A stretch of 64,000 nt of DNA from Closterium sp. NIES-65 (GCA_948144175.1 CANXME010002650.1:62001-126000); one strand, 5' to 3'. Shown: positions 34,311-48,361, counted from the first letter of the stretch. Notes: generated by a model from the letters alone, not told the origin. A program made the numbers and translations.

Positions 34311-34658
34311 TGTCAGAGGTCCACTGGTGATCCCCGATCGATCCTAGGGAAGGGTTACAGGCACATTTGCCTGGGGGGTTATGGGCGCACTAACCCGCTA
34401 CCGAAACAAGCCCTTTTATCCCAATGGTCTAGTGGTTGGGATTCTGAGATGGTATCCAGAGCGAAGGTCTCGGGTTCGAATCCCGGTGTATGCACTTCGG
34501 GCATCCCAGTGCGGGGGGTCGTCAGAGGTCCACTGGTGATCCCCGATTGATCCTAGGGAAGGGTTACAGGCACATTTTCCTGGGGGGTTATGGGCGCACT
34601 AACCCGCTACAGAAACAAGCCCTTTTATCCCAATGGTCTAGTGGTTGGGATTCTGAGA
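34311..34658 (+). mobile_element. TRIM-4
   Basis: LTRs 34311-34449 and 34520-34658. The second LTR starts CGTCAG instead of TGTCAG. Target duplication TCTAA at 34306-34310 and 34659-34663. The primer-binding site carries an extra C (TGGTATCCAGAGC, 34450-34462). A box from 34425 and B box GGTTCGAATCC (34473-34483) are intact. Non-coding. Confidence 0.9.
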
Positions 34659-37600
34659 TCTAATGCATATGTATATGGAAAATGGTGCATTGGCCAGGTT
34701 GGTCAGTATGGGAACTTAGAGTGCAAATGCCAGGGAGAAGGGAAGCGCTCAGATCTCGCATAGTACACGGAATCTAGTGGTCTCACTCAAAAAGAAGGTA
34801 GGAAATCAATTCATCTAGTGAACGTAAGGGTTTGAAAGGTAACTAACGCACAAGTGTAGAGAAAATGGTGCATCGGCCAGTCTGGCCGGCATTTCGCACT
34901 TATAGTGCAAGTAGGGCCAAGGAGAACGGAAACGCTCATTTCTCAAAAAGTAATGGGGATCTAGCGGTCTCACTCGATCAGAAGGTGGGAAATATATAAA
35001 TCTAGTGAGCTAATAAGGTTCGGAAGGAATCTAATGCATATGTATATGGAAAGTGGTGCATTGGCCAAGTCGGTCAGTATGGGAACCTAAAGTGCAAATG
35101 CCTGGGAGAACGGAACCGCTCAGATCTCGCATAATGCACGGAATCTAGTGGTCTCACTCAAATATAAGGTAGGAAATATATTCATCTAGTGAACGTAAGG
35201 GTTTGAAAGGTAACTAACGCACATGTGTAGAGAAAATGGTGCATCGGCCAGTCTGGCCGGCATTTCGCACTCATAGTGCAGGTGGGGCCACGGAGAACGG
35301 AAACGCTCGTTTCTCAAAAAGTAGAGGGAATCTAACGGTCTCACTCGATCAGAAGGTGGGAAACATATAAATAGTGTCAGCTAAAAAGTTTTGAAATGTA
35401 TTCATCGCACATGTATAGAGAAAATGGTGCATTGGCCAGGTCGGTCAGTATTGGAACTAAAAATGCAAATGCCAGGTAGAACGGAAGCGCTCAGATCTCG
35501 CATAGTACACGGAATCAAGTGGTCTCACTCAAACAGAAAGTAGGAAATATATTCATCTAGTGAACATAAGGGTTTGAAAGGTAACTAACGCACATGTGTA
35601 GAGAAAATTGTGCATCGGCCAGTCTGGCCGGCATTTCGCACTTATAGTGCAACTAGGGCCAAGGAGAACGGAAACGCTCATTTCTCAAAAAGTAGAGGGA
35701 ATGTTGCGGTCTCAATCGATCAAAAGGTGGGAGATATACAAATCTAGTGAGCAAATAAGGTTCGAAAGGAATCTAGTGCATATGTATATGGAAAATGGTG
35801 CATTGGCCAGGTCGGTCAGTATGTGAACTTAGAGTGCAAATGCCAGGGAGAACGAAAGCGCTCAGATCTCGCATAGTACACGGAATCTAGTGGTCTCACT
35901 CAAATAGAAGGTAGGAAATAAATTCATCTAGTGAACGTAAGGGTTTGAAAGGTAACTAACGCACATGTGTAGAGAAAATGGTGCATCGGCCAGTCTGGCC
36001 GGCATCTCGCACTTATAGTCTAAGTAGGGCCAAGGAGAACGGAAACGCCTATTTCTCAAAAAGTAAAGGGAATCTAGCGGTCTCACTCGATCAGAAGGTG
36101 GGAAATATATAGGTCTAGTAAGCTAACAAGGTTCGAAAGGAATCTAATGCATATGTATATGAAAAATGGTGCATTGGCCAGGTTGGTCGGTATGGGAACT
36201 TAGAGTGCAAATGCCAGGGAGAACGGAAGCGCTCAGATCTCGCATATTACACGGAATCTAGTGGTCTCACTCAAATAGAAAGTAGGAAATATATTCATCT
36301 AGTGAACATAAGGGTTTGAAAGGTAACCAACGCACATGTGTAGAGAAAATGGTGCATCGGCCAGTCTGGCCGGCATTTCACACTTATAGTGCAAGTAGGG
36401 CCAAGGAGAACGGAAACGCTCATTTCTCAAAAAGTAATGGGAATCTAGCGGTCTCACTCGATCAGAAGGTGGGAAATGTATAAATCTAGTGAGCTAATAA
36501 CGTTTGGAAGGAATCTAATGCATATGTATATGGAAAGTGGTGCATTGGCCAGGTCGGTCAGTATGGGAGCTTAGAGTGCAAATGCCTGGGAGAACGGAAC
36601 CGCTCAGATCTCGCAGAATACACGGAATCTAGTGGTCTCACTCAAATATAAGGTAGGAAATATATTCATCTAGTGAACGTAAGGGTTTGAAAGGTAACTA
36701 ACGCACATGTGTAGAGAAAATGGTGCATCGGCCAGTCTGGCCGGCATTTCGCACTTATAGTGCAAGTAGGGCCAAGGAGAACGGAAACGCTCATTTTTCA
36801 AAAAGTAAAAAGAATATAGCGGTCTCACTCGATCAGAAGGTGGGAAATATATAAATCTAGTGAGCTAATAAGGTTCGGAAGGAATCTAATGCATATGTAT
36901 ATGGAAAGTGGTGCATTGGCCAGGCCGGTCAGTATGGGAACTTAGAGTGCAAATGCCAGGGAGAACGGAAGCGCTCAGATCTCGCACAGTACACGGAATC
37001 TAGTGGTCTCACTCAAATAGAAGGTAGGAAATAAATTCATCTAGTGAACGTAAGGGTTTGAAAGGTAACTAACGCACATGTGTAGAGAAAATGGTGCATC
37101 GGCCAGTCTGGCCGGCATTTCGCACTTATAGTGCAAGTAGGGCCAAGGAGAACGGAAACCCTCATTTCTCAAAAAGTAAAGGGAATCTAGCGGTCTCACT
37201 CGATCAGAAGGTGGGAAATATATAAATCTAGTCAGCTAATAAGGTTCGGAAGGAATCTAATGCATATGTATATGGAAAGTGGTGCATTGGCCAAGTCGGT
37301 CAGTATGGGAACTTCGAGTGCAAATGCCTGGGAGAACGGAACCGCTCAGATCTCGCATAATACACGGAATCTAGTGGTCTCACTCAAATATAAGGTAGGA
37401 AATAAGTTCATCTAGTAAACGTAAGGGTTTGAAAGGTAACTAACGCACATGTGTAGAGAAAATGGTGCATCGGCCAGTTTGGCCGGCATTTCGCACTCAT
37501 AGTGCAGGTGGGGCCAGGGAGAACGGAAAAGCTCGTTGCTCAAAAAGTAGAGGGAATCTAACGGTCTCACTCGATCAGAAGGTGGGAAATATATAAATCT

Positions 37601-38001
37601 AGTCAGCTAAAAAGGCTTGAAATGTATTCAACGCACATGTATAGAGAAAATGGTGCATTGGCCAGGTCGGTCAGTATTGGAACTTAGAATGCAAATGCCA
37701 GGGAGAATGGAAGCGCTCAGATCTCGCACAGTACACGGAATCAAGTGGTCTCACTCAAAAAGAAAGTAGGAAATATATTCATCTAGTGAACGTAAGGGTT
37801 TGAAAGGTAACTAACGCACATGTGTAGAGAAAATTGTGCATCGGCCAGTCTGGCCGGCATTTCGCACTTATAGTGCAACTAGGGCCAAGGAGAACGAAAA
37901 CGCTCATTTCTCAAAAAGTAGAGGGAATCTAGCGGTCTCACTCGATCAGAAGGTGGGAAATATATAAATCTAGTGAGCTAATAAGGTTCGAAGGAATCTA
38001 A
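34659..38001 (+). repeat. 371-bp dimeric satellite array, plus orientation, block 6
   Basis: Nine dimers between TRIM-4 and TRIM-5, mostly the second copy of the 3,691-bp unit. No gene; short frames recur at the same unit spacing (for example 31917 and 35608), which marks them as repeat artefacts. Confidence 0.95.
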
Positions 38002-38349
38002 TGTCAGAGGTCCACTGGTGATCCCCGATCGATCCTAGGGAAGGGTTACAGGCACATTTGCCTGGGGGGTTATGGGCGCACTAACCCGCTACCGAAACAA
38101 GCCCTTTTATCCCAATGGTCTAGTGGTTGGGATTCTGAGATGGTATCCAGAGCGAAGGTCTCGGGTTCGAATCCCGGTGTATGCACTTCGGGCATCCCAG
38201 TGCGGGGGGTCGTCAGAGGTCCACTGGTGATCCCCGATTGATCCTAGGGAAGGGTTAGAGGCATATTTTCCTGGGGGGTTATGGGCGCACTAACCCGCTA
38301 CTGAAACAAGCCCTTTTATCCCAATGGTCTAGTGGTTGGGATTCTGAGA
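38002..38349 (+). mobile_element. TRIM-5 (copy of TRIM-4 by array duplication)
   Basis: LTRs 38002-38140 and 38211-38349, same TCTAA flanks, same extra C in the primer-binding site (38141-38153) and same CGTCAG start of the second LTR as TRIM-4. It was copied with the 3,691-bp unit and is not a separate insertion. Confidence 0.9.
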
Positions 38350-41300
38350 TCTAATGCATATGTATATGGAAAATGGTGCATTGGCCAGGTTGGTCAGTAT
38401 GGGAACTTAGAGTGCAAATGCCAGGGAGAACGGAAGCGCTCAGATGTCGCATAGTACACGGAATCTAGTGGTCTCACTCAAATAGAAGGTAGGAAATCAA
38501 TTCATCTAGTGAACGTAAGGGTTTGAAAGGTAACTAACGCACAAGTGTAGAGAAAATGGTGCATCGGCCAGTCTGGCCGGCATTTCGCACTTATAGTGCA
38601 AGTAGGGCCAAGGAGAACGGAAACGCTCATTTCTCAAAAAGTAAAGAGAATCTAGCGGTCTCACTCGATCAGAAGGTGGGAAATATATAAATCTAGTGAG
38701 CTAATAAGGTTCGAAAGGAATCTAATGCATATGTATATGGAAAATGGTGCATTGGCCAGGTCGGTCAGTACAGGAACTTAGAGTGCAAATGCCTGGGAGA
38801 ACGGAACCGCTCAGATCTCGCATAATACACGGAATCTAGTGGTCTCACTCAAATATAAGGGAGGAAATATATTCATCTAGTGAACGTAAGGGTTTGAAAG
38901 GTAACTAACGCACATGTGTAGAGAAAATGGTGCATCGGCCAGTCTGGCCGGCATTTCGCACTTATAGTGCAAGTAGGGCCAAGGAGAACGGAAACGCTCA
39001 TTTCTCAAAAAGTAAAGGGAATCTAACGGTCTCACTCGATCAGAAGGTGGGAAATATATAAATCTAGTGAGCAAATCAGGTTCGAAAGGAATCTAATGCA
39101 TATGTACATGGAAAATGGTGCATTGGCCAGGTCGGTCAGTATGGGAACTTAGAGTGCAAATGCCAGGGAGAACGGAAGCGCTCCGATCTCGCATAGTACA
39201 CGAAATCTAGTGGTCTCACTCAAATATAAGGTAGGAAATATATTCATCTAGTGAACGTAAGGGTTTGAAAGGTAACTAACGCACATGTGTAGAGAAAATG
39301 GTGCATCGGCCAGTCTGGCCGGCATTTCGCACTTATAGTGCAAGTAGGGCCAAGGAGAACAGAAACGCTCATTTCTCAAAAAGTAAAGGGAATCTAGCGG
39401 TCTCACTCGATCAGAAGGTGGGAAATATATAAATCTAGTCAGCTAAAAACGTTTGAAATGTATTCAACGCACATGTATAGAGAAAATGGTGCATTGGCCA
39501 GGTCGGTCAGTATGGGAACTTAGAGTGCAAATGCCAGGGAGAACGGAAGCGCTCCGATCTCGCATAGTACACGAAATCTAGTGGACTCACTCAAATATAA
39601 GGTAGGAAATATATTCATCTAGTGAACGTAAGGGTTTGAAAGGTAACTAACGCACATGTGTAGAGAAAATGGTGCATCGGCCAGTCTGGCCGGCATTTCG
39701 CACTTATAGTGCAGGTGGGGCCAGGGAGAACGGAAACGCCCATTTCTCAAAAAGTAAAGGGAATCTAGCGGTCTCACTCGATCAAAAGGTGGGAAATATA
39801 TAAATCTAGTGAGCTAATAAGGTTTGGAAGGAATCCAATGCATATGTATATGGAAAATGGTGCATTGGCCAGGTCGGTCAGTATGGGAACTTAGAGTGCC
39901 AATGCCAGGGAGAACGGAAGCGCTCAGATCTCGCATAGTACATGGAATCTAGTGGTCTCACTCAAATAAAAGGTAGGAAATATATTCATCTAGTGAACGT
40001 AAGGTTTTGAAAGGTAACTAACGCACATGTGTAGAGAAAATGGTGCATCGGCCAGTCTGGCCGGCATTTCGCCCTTATAGTGCAAGTGGGGCCAAGGAGA
40101 ACGGAAACGCTAATTTCTCAAAAAGTAAACGGAATCTAGCGGTCTCACTCGATCAGAAGGTGGGAAATATATAAATCTAGTGAGCTAATAAGGTTCGAAA
40201 GGAATCTAATGCATATGTATACGGAAAATGGTGCATTGGCCAGGTCGGTCAGTATGGGAACTTAGAGTGCAAATGCCAGGGAGAACAGAAGCGCTCAGAT
40301 CTCGCATAGTACACGGAATCTAGTGGTCTCACTCAAATAGAAGGTAGGAAATAAACTCATCTAGTGAACGTAAGGGTTTGAAAGGTAACTAACGCACATG
40401 TGTAGAGAAAATGGTGCATCGGCCAGTCTGGCCGGCATTTCGCACTTATAGTGCAAGTAGGGCCAAGGAGAACGGAAACGCTCATTTCTCAAAAAGTAAA
40501 GAGAATCTAGCGGTCTCACTCGATCAGAAGGTGGGAAATATATAAATCTAGTGAGCAAATAAGGTTCGAAAGGAATCTAATGCATATGTATATGGAAAAT
40601 GGTGCATTGGCCAGGTCGGTCAGTATAGGAACTTAGAGTGCAAATGCCAGGGAGAACGGAAGCGCTCAGATCTCGCATAGTACATGGAATCTAGTGGTCT
40701 CACTCAAATAGAAGGTAGGAAATAAATTCATCTAGTGAACGTAAGGGTTTGAAAGGTAACTAACGCACATGTGTAGAGAAAATGGTGCATCGGCCAGTCT
40801 GGCCGGCATTTCGCACTTATAGTGCAAGTAGGGCCAAGGAGAACGGAAACGCTCATTTCTCAAAAAGTAAAGGGAATCTAGTGGTCTCACTCGATCAGAA
40901 GGTGGGAAATATATAAATCTAGTGAGCTAATAAGGTTCGAAAGGAATCTAATGCATATGTATATGGAAAATGGTGCATTGGCCAGGTCGGTCAGTATGGG
41001 AACTTAGAGTGCAAATGCAAGGGAGAACGGAAGCGCTCAGATCTCGCATAGTACACGGAATCTAGTGGTCTCACTCAAATAGAAGGTAGGAAATAAATTC
41101 ATCTAGTGAACGTAAGGGTTTGAAAGGTAACTAACGCACATGTGTAGAGAAAATTGTGCATCGGCTAGTCTGGCCGGCATTTTGCACTTATAGTGCAACT
41201 AGGGCCAATAAGAACGGAAACGCTCATTTCTCAAAAAGTAGAGGGAATCTAGCGGTCTCACTCGATCAGAAGGTGGGAAATATATAAATCTAGTGAGCTA

Positions 41301-44300
41301 ATAAGGTTTGAAAGGAATCTAATGCATATGTATATGGAAAATGGTGCATTGGCCAGGTCGGTCAGTATGGGAACTTAGAGTGCAATGCCAGGGAGAACGG
41401 AAGCGCTCAGATCTCGCATAGTACATGGAATCTAGTGGTCTCACTCAAATAGAAGGTAAAAAATAAATTAATCTAGTGAACATAAGGGTTTGAAAGGTAA
41501 CTAACGCACATGTGTAGAGAAAATGGTGCATCGGCCAGTCTGGCCGGCATTTCGCACTTATAGTGCAAGTAGGGCCAAGGAGAAAGGAAACGCTCATTTC
41601 TCAAAAAGTAAAGGGAATCTAGCAGTCTCACTCGATCAGAAGGTGGGAAATATATAAATCTAGTGAGCTAATAAGGTTCGGAAGGAATCTAATGCATATG
41701 TATATGGAAAGTGGTGCATTGGCCAGGTCGGTCAGTATGGGAACTTAGAGTGCAAATGCCTGGGAGAACGGAACCGCTCAGGTCTCGCATAATACACGGA
41801 ATCTAGTGGTCTCACTCAAATATAAGGTAGGAAATATATTCATCTAGTGAACGTAAGGGATTGAAAGGTAACTAACGCACATGTGTAGAGAAAATGGTGC
41901 ATCGGCCAGTCTGGCCGGCATTTCGCACTCATAGTGCAGGTGGGGCCAGGGAGAACGGAAACGCTCGTTTCTCAAAAAGGAGAGGGAATCTAACGGTCTC
42001 ACTCGATCAGAAGGTGGGAAATATATAAATCTATTCAGCTAAAAAGGTTTGATAGTATTCAATGCACATGTATATAGAAAATGGTGCATTGGCCAGGTCG
42101 GTCAGTATCGGAACTTAAAATGCAAATGCCAGGGAGAACGGAAGCGCTCAGATCTCGCATAGTACACAGAATCAAGTGGTCTCACTCAAATAGAAAGTAG
42201 GAAATATATTCATCTAGTGAACGTAAGGGTTTGAAAGGTAACTAACGCACATGTGTAGAGAAAATTGTGCATCGGCCAGTCTGGCCGGCATTTCGCACTT
42301 ATAGTGCAACTAGGGCCAAGGAGAACGGAAACGCTCATTGCTCAAAAAGTAGAGGGAATCTAGCGGTCTCACTCGATCAGAAGGTGGGAAATATATAAAT
42401 CTAGTGAGCTAATAAGGTTCGAAAGGAATCTAATGCATATGTATATGGAAAGTGGTGCATTGGCCAGGTCGGTCAGTATGGGAACTTAGAGTGCAAATGC
42501 CAGGGAGAACGGAAGCGCTCAGATCTCGCATAGTACACGGAATCTAGTGGTCTCACTCAAATAGAAGGTAGGAAATAAATTCATCTAGTGAACGTAAGGG
42601 TTTGAAAGGTAACTAACGCACATGTGTAGAGAAAATGGTGCATCGGCCAGTCTGGCCGGCATTTCGCACTTATAGTGCAAGTAGGGCCAAGGAGAACAGA
42701 AACGCTCATTTCTCAAAAAGTAAAGGGAATCTAGCGGTCTCACTCGATCAGAAGGTGGGAAATATATAAATCTAGTCAGCTAAAAACGTTTGAAATGTAT
42801 TCAACGCACATGTATAGAGAAAATGGTGCATTGGCCAGGTCGGTCAGTATGGGAACTTAGAGTGCAAATGCCAGGGAGAACGGAAGCGCTCCGATCTCGC
42901 ATAGTACACGAAATCTAGTGGACTCACTCAAATATAAGGTAGGAAATATATTCATCTAGTGAACGTAAGGGTTTGAAAGGTAACTAACGCACATGTGTAG
43001 AGAAAATGGTGCATCGGCCAGTCTGGCCGGCATTTCGCACTTATAGTGCAGGTGGGGCCAGGGAGAACGGAAACGCCCATTTCTCAAAAAGTAAAGGGAA
43101 TCTAGCGATCTCACTCGATCAGAAGGTGGGAAATATATAAATCTAGTGAGCTAATAAGGTTCGGAAGGAATCCAATGCATATGTATATGGAAAATGGTGC
43201 ATTGGCCAGGTCGGTCAGTATGGGAACTTAGAGTGCCAATGCCAGGGAGAACGGAAGCGCTCAGATCTCGCATAGTACATGGAATCTAGTGGTCTCACTC
43301 AAATAGAAGGTAGGAAATATATTCATCTAGTGAACGTAAGGTTTTGAAAGGTAACTAACGCACATGTGTAGAGAAAATGGTGCATCGGCCAGTCTGGCCG
43401 GCATTTCGCCCTTATAGTGCAAGTGGGGCCAAGGAGAACGGAAACGCTAATTTCTCAAAAAGTAAACGGAATCTAGCGGTCTCACTCGATCAGAAGGTGG
43501 GAAATATATAAATCTAGTGAGCTAATAAGGTTCGAAAGGAATCTAATGCATATGTATACGGAAAATGGTGCATTGGCCAGGTCGGTCAGTATGGGAACTT
43601 AGAGTGCAAATGCCAGGGAGAACAGAAGCGCTCAGATCTCGCATAGTACACGGAATCTAGTGGTCTCACTCAAATAGAAGGTAGGAAATAAACTCATCTA
43701 GTAAACGTAAGGGTTTGAAAGGTAACTAACGCACATGTGTAGAGAAAATGGTGCATCGGCCAGTCTGGCCGGCATTTCGCACTTATAGTGCAAGTAGGGC
43801 CAAGGAGAACGGAAACGCTCATTTCTCAAAAAGTAAAGAGAATCTAGCGGTCTCACTCGATCAAAAGGTGGGAAATATATAAATCTAGTGAGCAAATAAG
43901 GTTCGAAAGGAATCTAATGCATATGTATATGGAAAATGGTGCATTGGCCAGGTCGGTCAGTATAGGAACTTAGAGTGCAAATGCCAGGGAGAACGGAAGC
44001 GCTCAGATCTCGCATAGTACATGGAATCTAGTGGTCTCACTCAAATAGAAGGTAGGAAATAAATTCATCTAGTGAACGTAAGGGTTTGAAAGGTAACTAA
44101 CGCACATGTGTAGAGAAAATGGTGCATCGGCCAGTCTGGCCGGCATTTCGCACTTATAGTGCAAGTAGGGCCAAGGAGAACGGAAACGCTCATTTCTCAA
44201 AAAGAAAAGGGAATCTAGTGGTCTCACTCGATCAGAAGGTGGGAAATATATAAATCTAGTGAGCTAATAAGGTTCGAAAGGAATCTAATGCATATGTATA

Positions 44301-47300
44301 TGGAAAATGGTGCATTGGCCAGGTCGGTCAGTATCGGAACTTAGAGTGCAAATGCAAGGGAGAACGGAAGCGCTCAGATCTCGCATAGTACACGGAATCT
44401 AGTGGTCTCACTCAAATAGAAGGTAGGAAATAAATTTTTAGTATATGTAAGGGTTTGAAAGGTAACTAACGCACATGTGTAGAGAAAATGGTGCATCGGC
44501 CAGTCTGGCCGGCATTTCGCACTTATACTGCAACTAGGGCCAAGGAGAACGGAAACGCTCATTTCTCAAAAAGTAGAGGGAATCTAGCGGTCTCACTCGA
44601 TCAGAAGGTGGGAAATATATAAATCTAGTGAGCTAATAAGGTTCGAAAGGAATCTAATGCATATGTATATGGAAAATGGTGCATTGGCCAGGTCGGTCAG
44701 TATGGGAACTTAGAGTGCAAATGCAAGGGAGAACGGAAGCGCTCAGATCTCGCATAGTACACGGAATCTAGTGGTCTCACTCAAATAGAAGGTAGGAAAT
44801 AAATTCATCTAGTGAACGTAAGGGTTTGAAAGGTAACTAACGCACATGTGTAGAGAAAATGGTGCATCGGCCAGTCTGGCCGGCATTTCGCACTTATAGT
44901 GCAAGTAGGGCCAAGGAGAACGGAAACGCTCATTTCTCAAAAAGTAAAGGGAATCTAGTGGTCTCACTCGATCAGAAGGTGGGAAATATATAAATCTAGT
45001 GAGCTAATAAGGTTCGAAAGGAATCTAATGCATATGTATATGGAAAATGGTGCATTGGCCAGGTCGGTCAGTATGGGAACTTAGAGTGCAAATGCAAGGG
45101 AGAACGGAAGCGCTCAGATCTCGCATAGTACACGGAATCTAGTGGTCTCACTCAAATAGAAGGTAGGAAATAAATTCATCTAGTGAACGTAAGGGTTTGA
45201 AAGGTAACTAACGCACATGTGTAGAGAAAATTGTGCATCGGCCAGTCTGGCCGGCATTTTGCACTTATAGTGCAACTAGGGCCAATGAGAACGGAAACGC
45301 TCATTTCTCAAAAAGTAGAGGGAATCTAGCGGTCTCACTCGATCAGAAGGTGGGAAATATATAAATCTAGTGAGCTAATAAGGTTTGAAAGGAATCTAAT
45401 GCATATGTATATGGAAAATGGTGCATTGGCCAGGTCGGTCAGTATGGGAACTTAGAGTGCAATGCCAGGGAGAACGGAAGCGCTCAGATCTCGCATAGTA
45501 CATGGAATCTAGTGGTCTCACTCAAATAGAAGGTAAAAAAAAAATTTATCTAGTGAACATAAGGGTTTGAAAGGTAACTAACGCACATGTGTAGAGAAAA
45601 TGGTGCATCGGCCAGTCTGGCCGGCATTTCGCACTTATAGTGCAAGTAGGGCCAAGGAGAAAGGAAACGCTCATTTCTCAAAAAGTAAAGGGAATCTAGC
45701 AGTCTCACTCGATCAGAAGGTGGGAAATATATAAATCTAGTGAGCTAATAAGGTTCGGAAGGAATCTAATGCATATGTATATGGAAAGTGGTGCATTGGC
45801 CAGGTCGGTCAGTATGGGAACTTAGAGTGCAAATGCCTGGGAGAACGGAACCGCTCAGGTCTCGCATAATACACGGAATCTAGTGGTCTCACTCAAATAT
45901 AAGGTAGGAAATATATTCATCTAGTGAACGTAAGGGATTGAAAGGTAACTAACGCACATGTGTAGAGAAAATGGTGCATCGGCCAGTCTGGCCGGCATTT
46001 CGCACTCATAGTGCAGGTGGGGCCAGGGAGAACGGAAACGCTCGTTTCTCAAAAAGGAGAGGGAATCTAACGGTCTCACTCGATCAGAAGGTGGGAAATA
46101 TATAAATCTATTCAGCTAAAAAGGTTTGATAGTATTCAATGCACATGTATATAGAAAATGGTGCATTGGCCAGGTCGGTCAGTATCGGAACTTAAAATGC
46201 AAATGCCAGGGAGAACGGAAGCGCTCAGATCTCGCATAGTACACAGAATCAAGTGGTCTCACTCAAATAGAAAGTAGGAAATATATTCATCTAGTGAACG
46301 TAAGGGTTTGAAAGGTAACTAACGCACATGTGTAGAGAAAATTGTGCATCGGCCAGTCTGGCCGGCATTTTGCACTTATAGTGCAACTAGGGCCAAGGAG
46401 AACGGAAACGCTCATTTCTCAAAAAGTAGAGGGAATCTAGCGGTCTCACTCGATCAGAAGGTGGGAAATATATAAATCTAGTGAGCTAATAAGGTTCGAA
46501 AGGAATCTAATGCATATGTATATGGAAAATGGTGCATTGGCCAGGTCGGTCAGTATGGGAACTTAGAGTGCAAATGCCTGGGAGAACGGAAGCGCTCAGA
46601 TCTCGCATAGTTCACGGAATCTAGTTGTCTCACTCAAATAGAAGGTAGGAAATAAATTCATCTAGTGAACGTAAGGGTTTGAAAGGTAACGAACGCACAT
46701 GTGTAGAGAAAATGGTGCATCGGCCAGTTTGGCCGGCATTTCGCACTTATAGTGCAAGTAGGGCCAAGGAGAACGGAAACGCTCATTTCTCAAAAAGTAG
46801 AGGGAATCTAGCGGTCTCACTCGATCAGAAGGTGGGAAATATATAAATCTAGTGAGCTAATAAGGTTCGGAAGGAATCTAATGCATATGTTTATGGAAAG
46901 TGGTGCATTGGCCAGGTCGGTCAGTATGGGAACTTAGAGTGCAAATGCCAGGGAGAACGGAAGCGCTCAGATCTCGCATAGTATACGGAATCTAGTGGTC
47001 TCACTCAAATAGAAGGTAGGAAATAAATTCATCTAGTGAACGTAAGGGTTTGAAAGGTAACTAACGCACATGTGTAGAGAAAATGGTGCATCGGCCAGTC
47101 TGGCCGGCATTTCGCACTTATAGTGCAAGTAGGGCCAAGGAGAACGGAAACGCTCATTTCTCAAAAAGTAAAGGGAATCTAGCGGTCTCACTCGATCAGA
47201 AGGTGGGAAATATATAAATCTAGTGAGCTAATAAGGTTCGAAAGGAATCTAATGCATATGTATATGGAAAGTGGTGCATTGGCCAGGTCGGTCAGTATGG

Positions 47301-48361
47301 GAACTTAGAGTGCAAATGCCAGAGAGAACGAAAGCGCTCAGATCTCGCATAGTATACGGAATCTAGTGGTCTCACTCAAATAGAAGGTAGGAAATAAATT
47401 CATCTAGTGAACGTAAGGGTTTGAAAGGTAACGAACGCACATGTGTAGAGAAAATGGTGCATCGGCCAGTTTGGCCGGCATTTCGCACTTATAGTGCAAG
47501 TAGGGCCAAGGAGAACGGAAACGCTCATTTCTCAAAAACTAGAGGGAATCTAGCGGTCTCACTCGATCAGAAGGTGGGAAATATATAAATCTAGTGAGCT
47601 AATAAGGTTCGGAAGGAATCTAATGCATATGTTTATGGAAAGTGGTGCATTGGCCAGGTCGGTCAGTATGGGAACTTAGAGTGCAAATGCCTGGGAGAAC
47701 GGAACCGCTCAGATCTCGCATAATACACGGAATCTAGTGGTGTCACTCAAATATAAGGTAGGAAATATATTCATCTAGTGAACGTAAGGGTTTGAAAGGT
47801 AACTAACGCACATGTGTAGAGAAAATGGTGCATCAGCCAGTCTGGCCGGCATTTCGCACTCATAGTGCAGGTGGGGCCAGGGAGAACAGAAACGCTCGTC
47901 TCTCAAAAAGTAGAGGGAATCTAACGGTCTCACTCAATCAGAAGGTGGGAAATATATAAATCTAGTCAGCTAAAAAGGTTTGAAATATATTCACCGCACA
48001 TGTATAGAGAAAATGGTGCATTGGCCAGGTCGGTCAGTATCGGAACTTAAAATGCAAATGCCATGGAGAACGGAAGCGCTCAGATCTCGCATAGTACACG
48101 GAATCAAGTGGTCTCACTCAAATAGAAAGTAGGAAATATATTCATCTAGTGAACGTTAGGGTTTGAAAGGTAACTAACGCACATGTGTAGAGAAAATGGT
48201 GCATCGGCCAGTCTGGCCTGCATTTCGCACTTATAGTGCAAGTAGGGCCAAGGAGAACGGAAACGCTCATTTCTGAAAAAGTAAAGGGAATCTAGCGGTC
48301 TCACTCAATCAGAAGGTGGGAAATATATAAATCTAGTGAGCTAATAAGGTTTGAAAGGAAT
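38350..48361 (+). repeat. 371-bp dimeric satellite array, plus orientation, block 7
   Basis: About 27 dimers, the longest uninterrupted stretch. It contains a 3,337-bp higher-order unit in two copies. The block ends with GGAAT (48357-48361), target duplication of TRIM-6. Near 44440 a small rearrangement replaces the usual TTCATCTAGTGAACG. Confidence 0.95.
39270..46680 (+). repeat. 3,337-bp higher-order satellite unit, two copies, second expanded by 740 bp
   Basis: AGCTAAAAACGTTTG recurs at 39441 and 42778 (offset 3,337, nine dimers). Later markers are offset by 4,077 bp, for example CTATTCAGCT at 42031 and 46108, and GAACCGCTCAGG at 41771 and 45848. So the second copy gained two further dimers, probably within 44.3-45.1 kb. 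Edges are approximate. Confidence 0.85.

Larger units (their letters stand above)
31220..38620 (+). repeat. 3,691-bp higher-order unit, two tandem copies, each with a TRIM
   Basis: Rare variants recur at exactly 3,691 bp: AACATATAAATAGTGTCAGC at 31671 and 35362, and the TRIM starts at 34311 and 38002. Copy 1 starts near 31.2 kb and copy 2 near 34.9 kb, ending near 38.6 kb where GAAATCAATTC and CACAAGTGTAG are the last shared variants. Each unit is nine satellite dimers plus one TRIM. Edges are approximate. Confidence 0.88.

Noticed and set aside
31917-35826. Two 72-codon frames with the same protein (31917-32135 and 35608-35826), and similar 60-85 codon frames across the array
   Set aside because: They are the same satellite stretch copied by the 3,691-bp duplication. 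Other units have stops in the same frame, and no start context or domain supports a gene.
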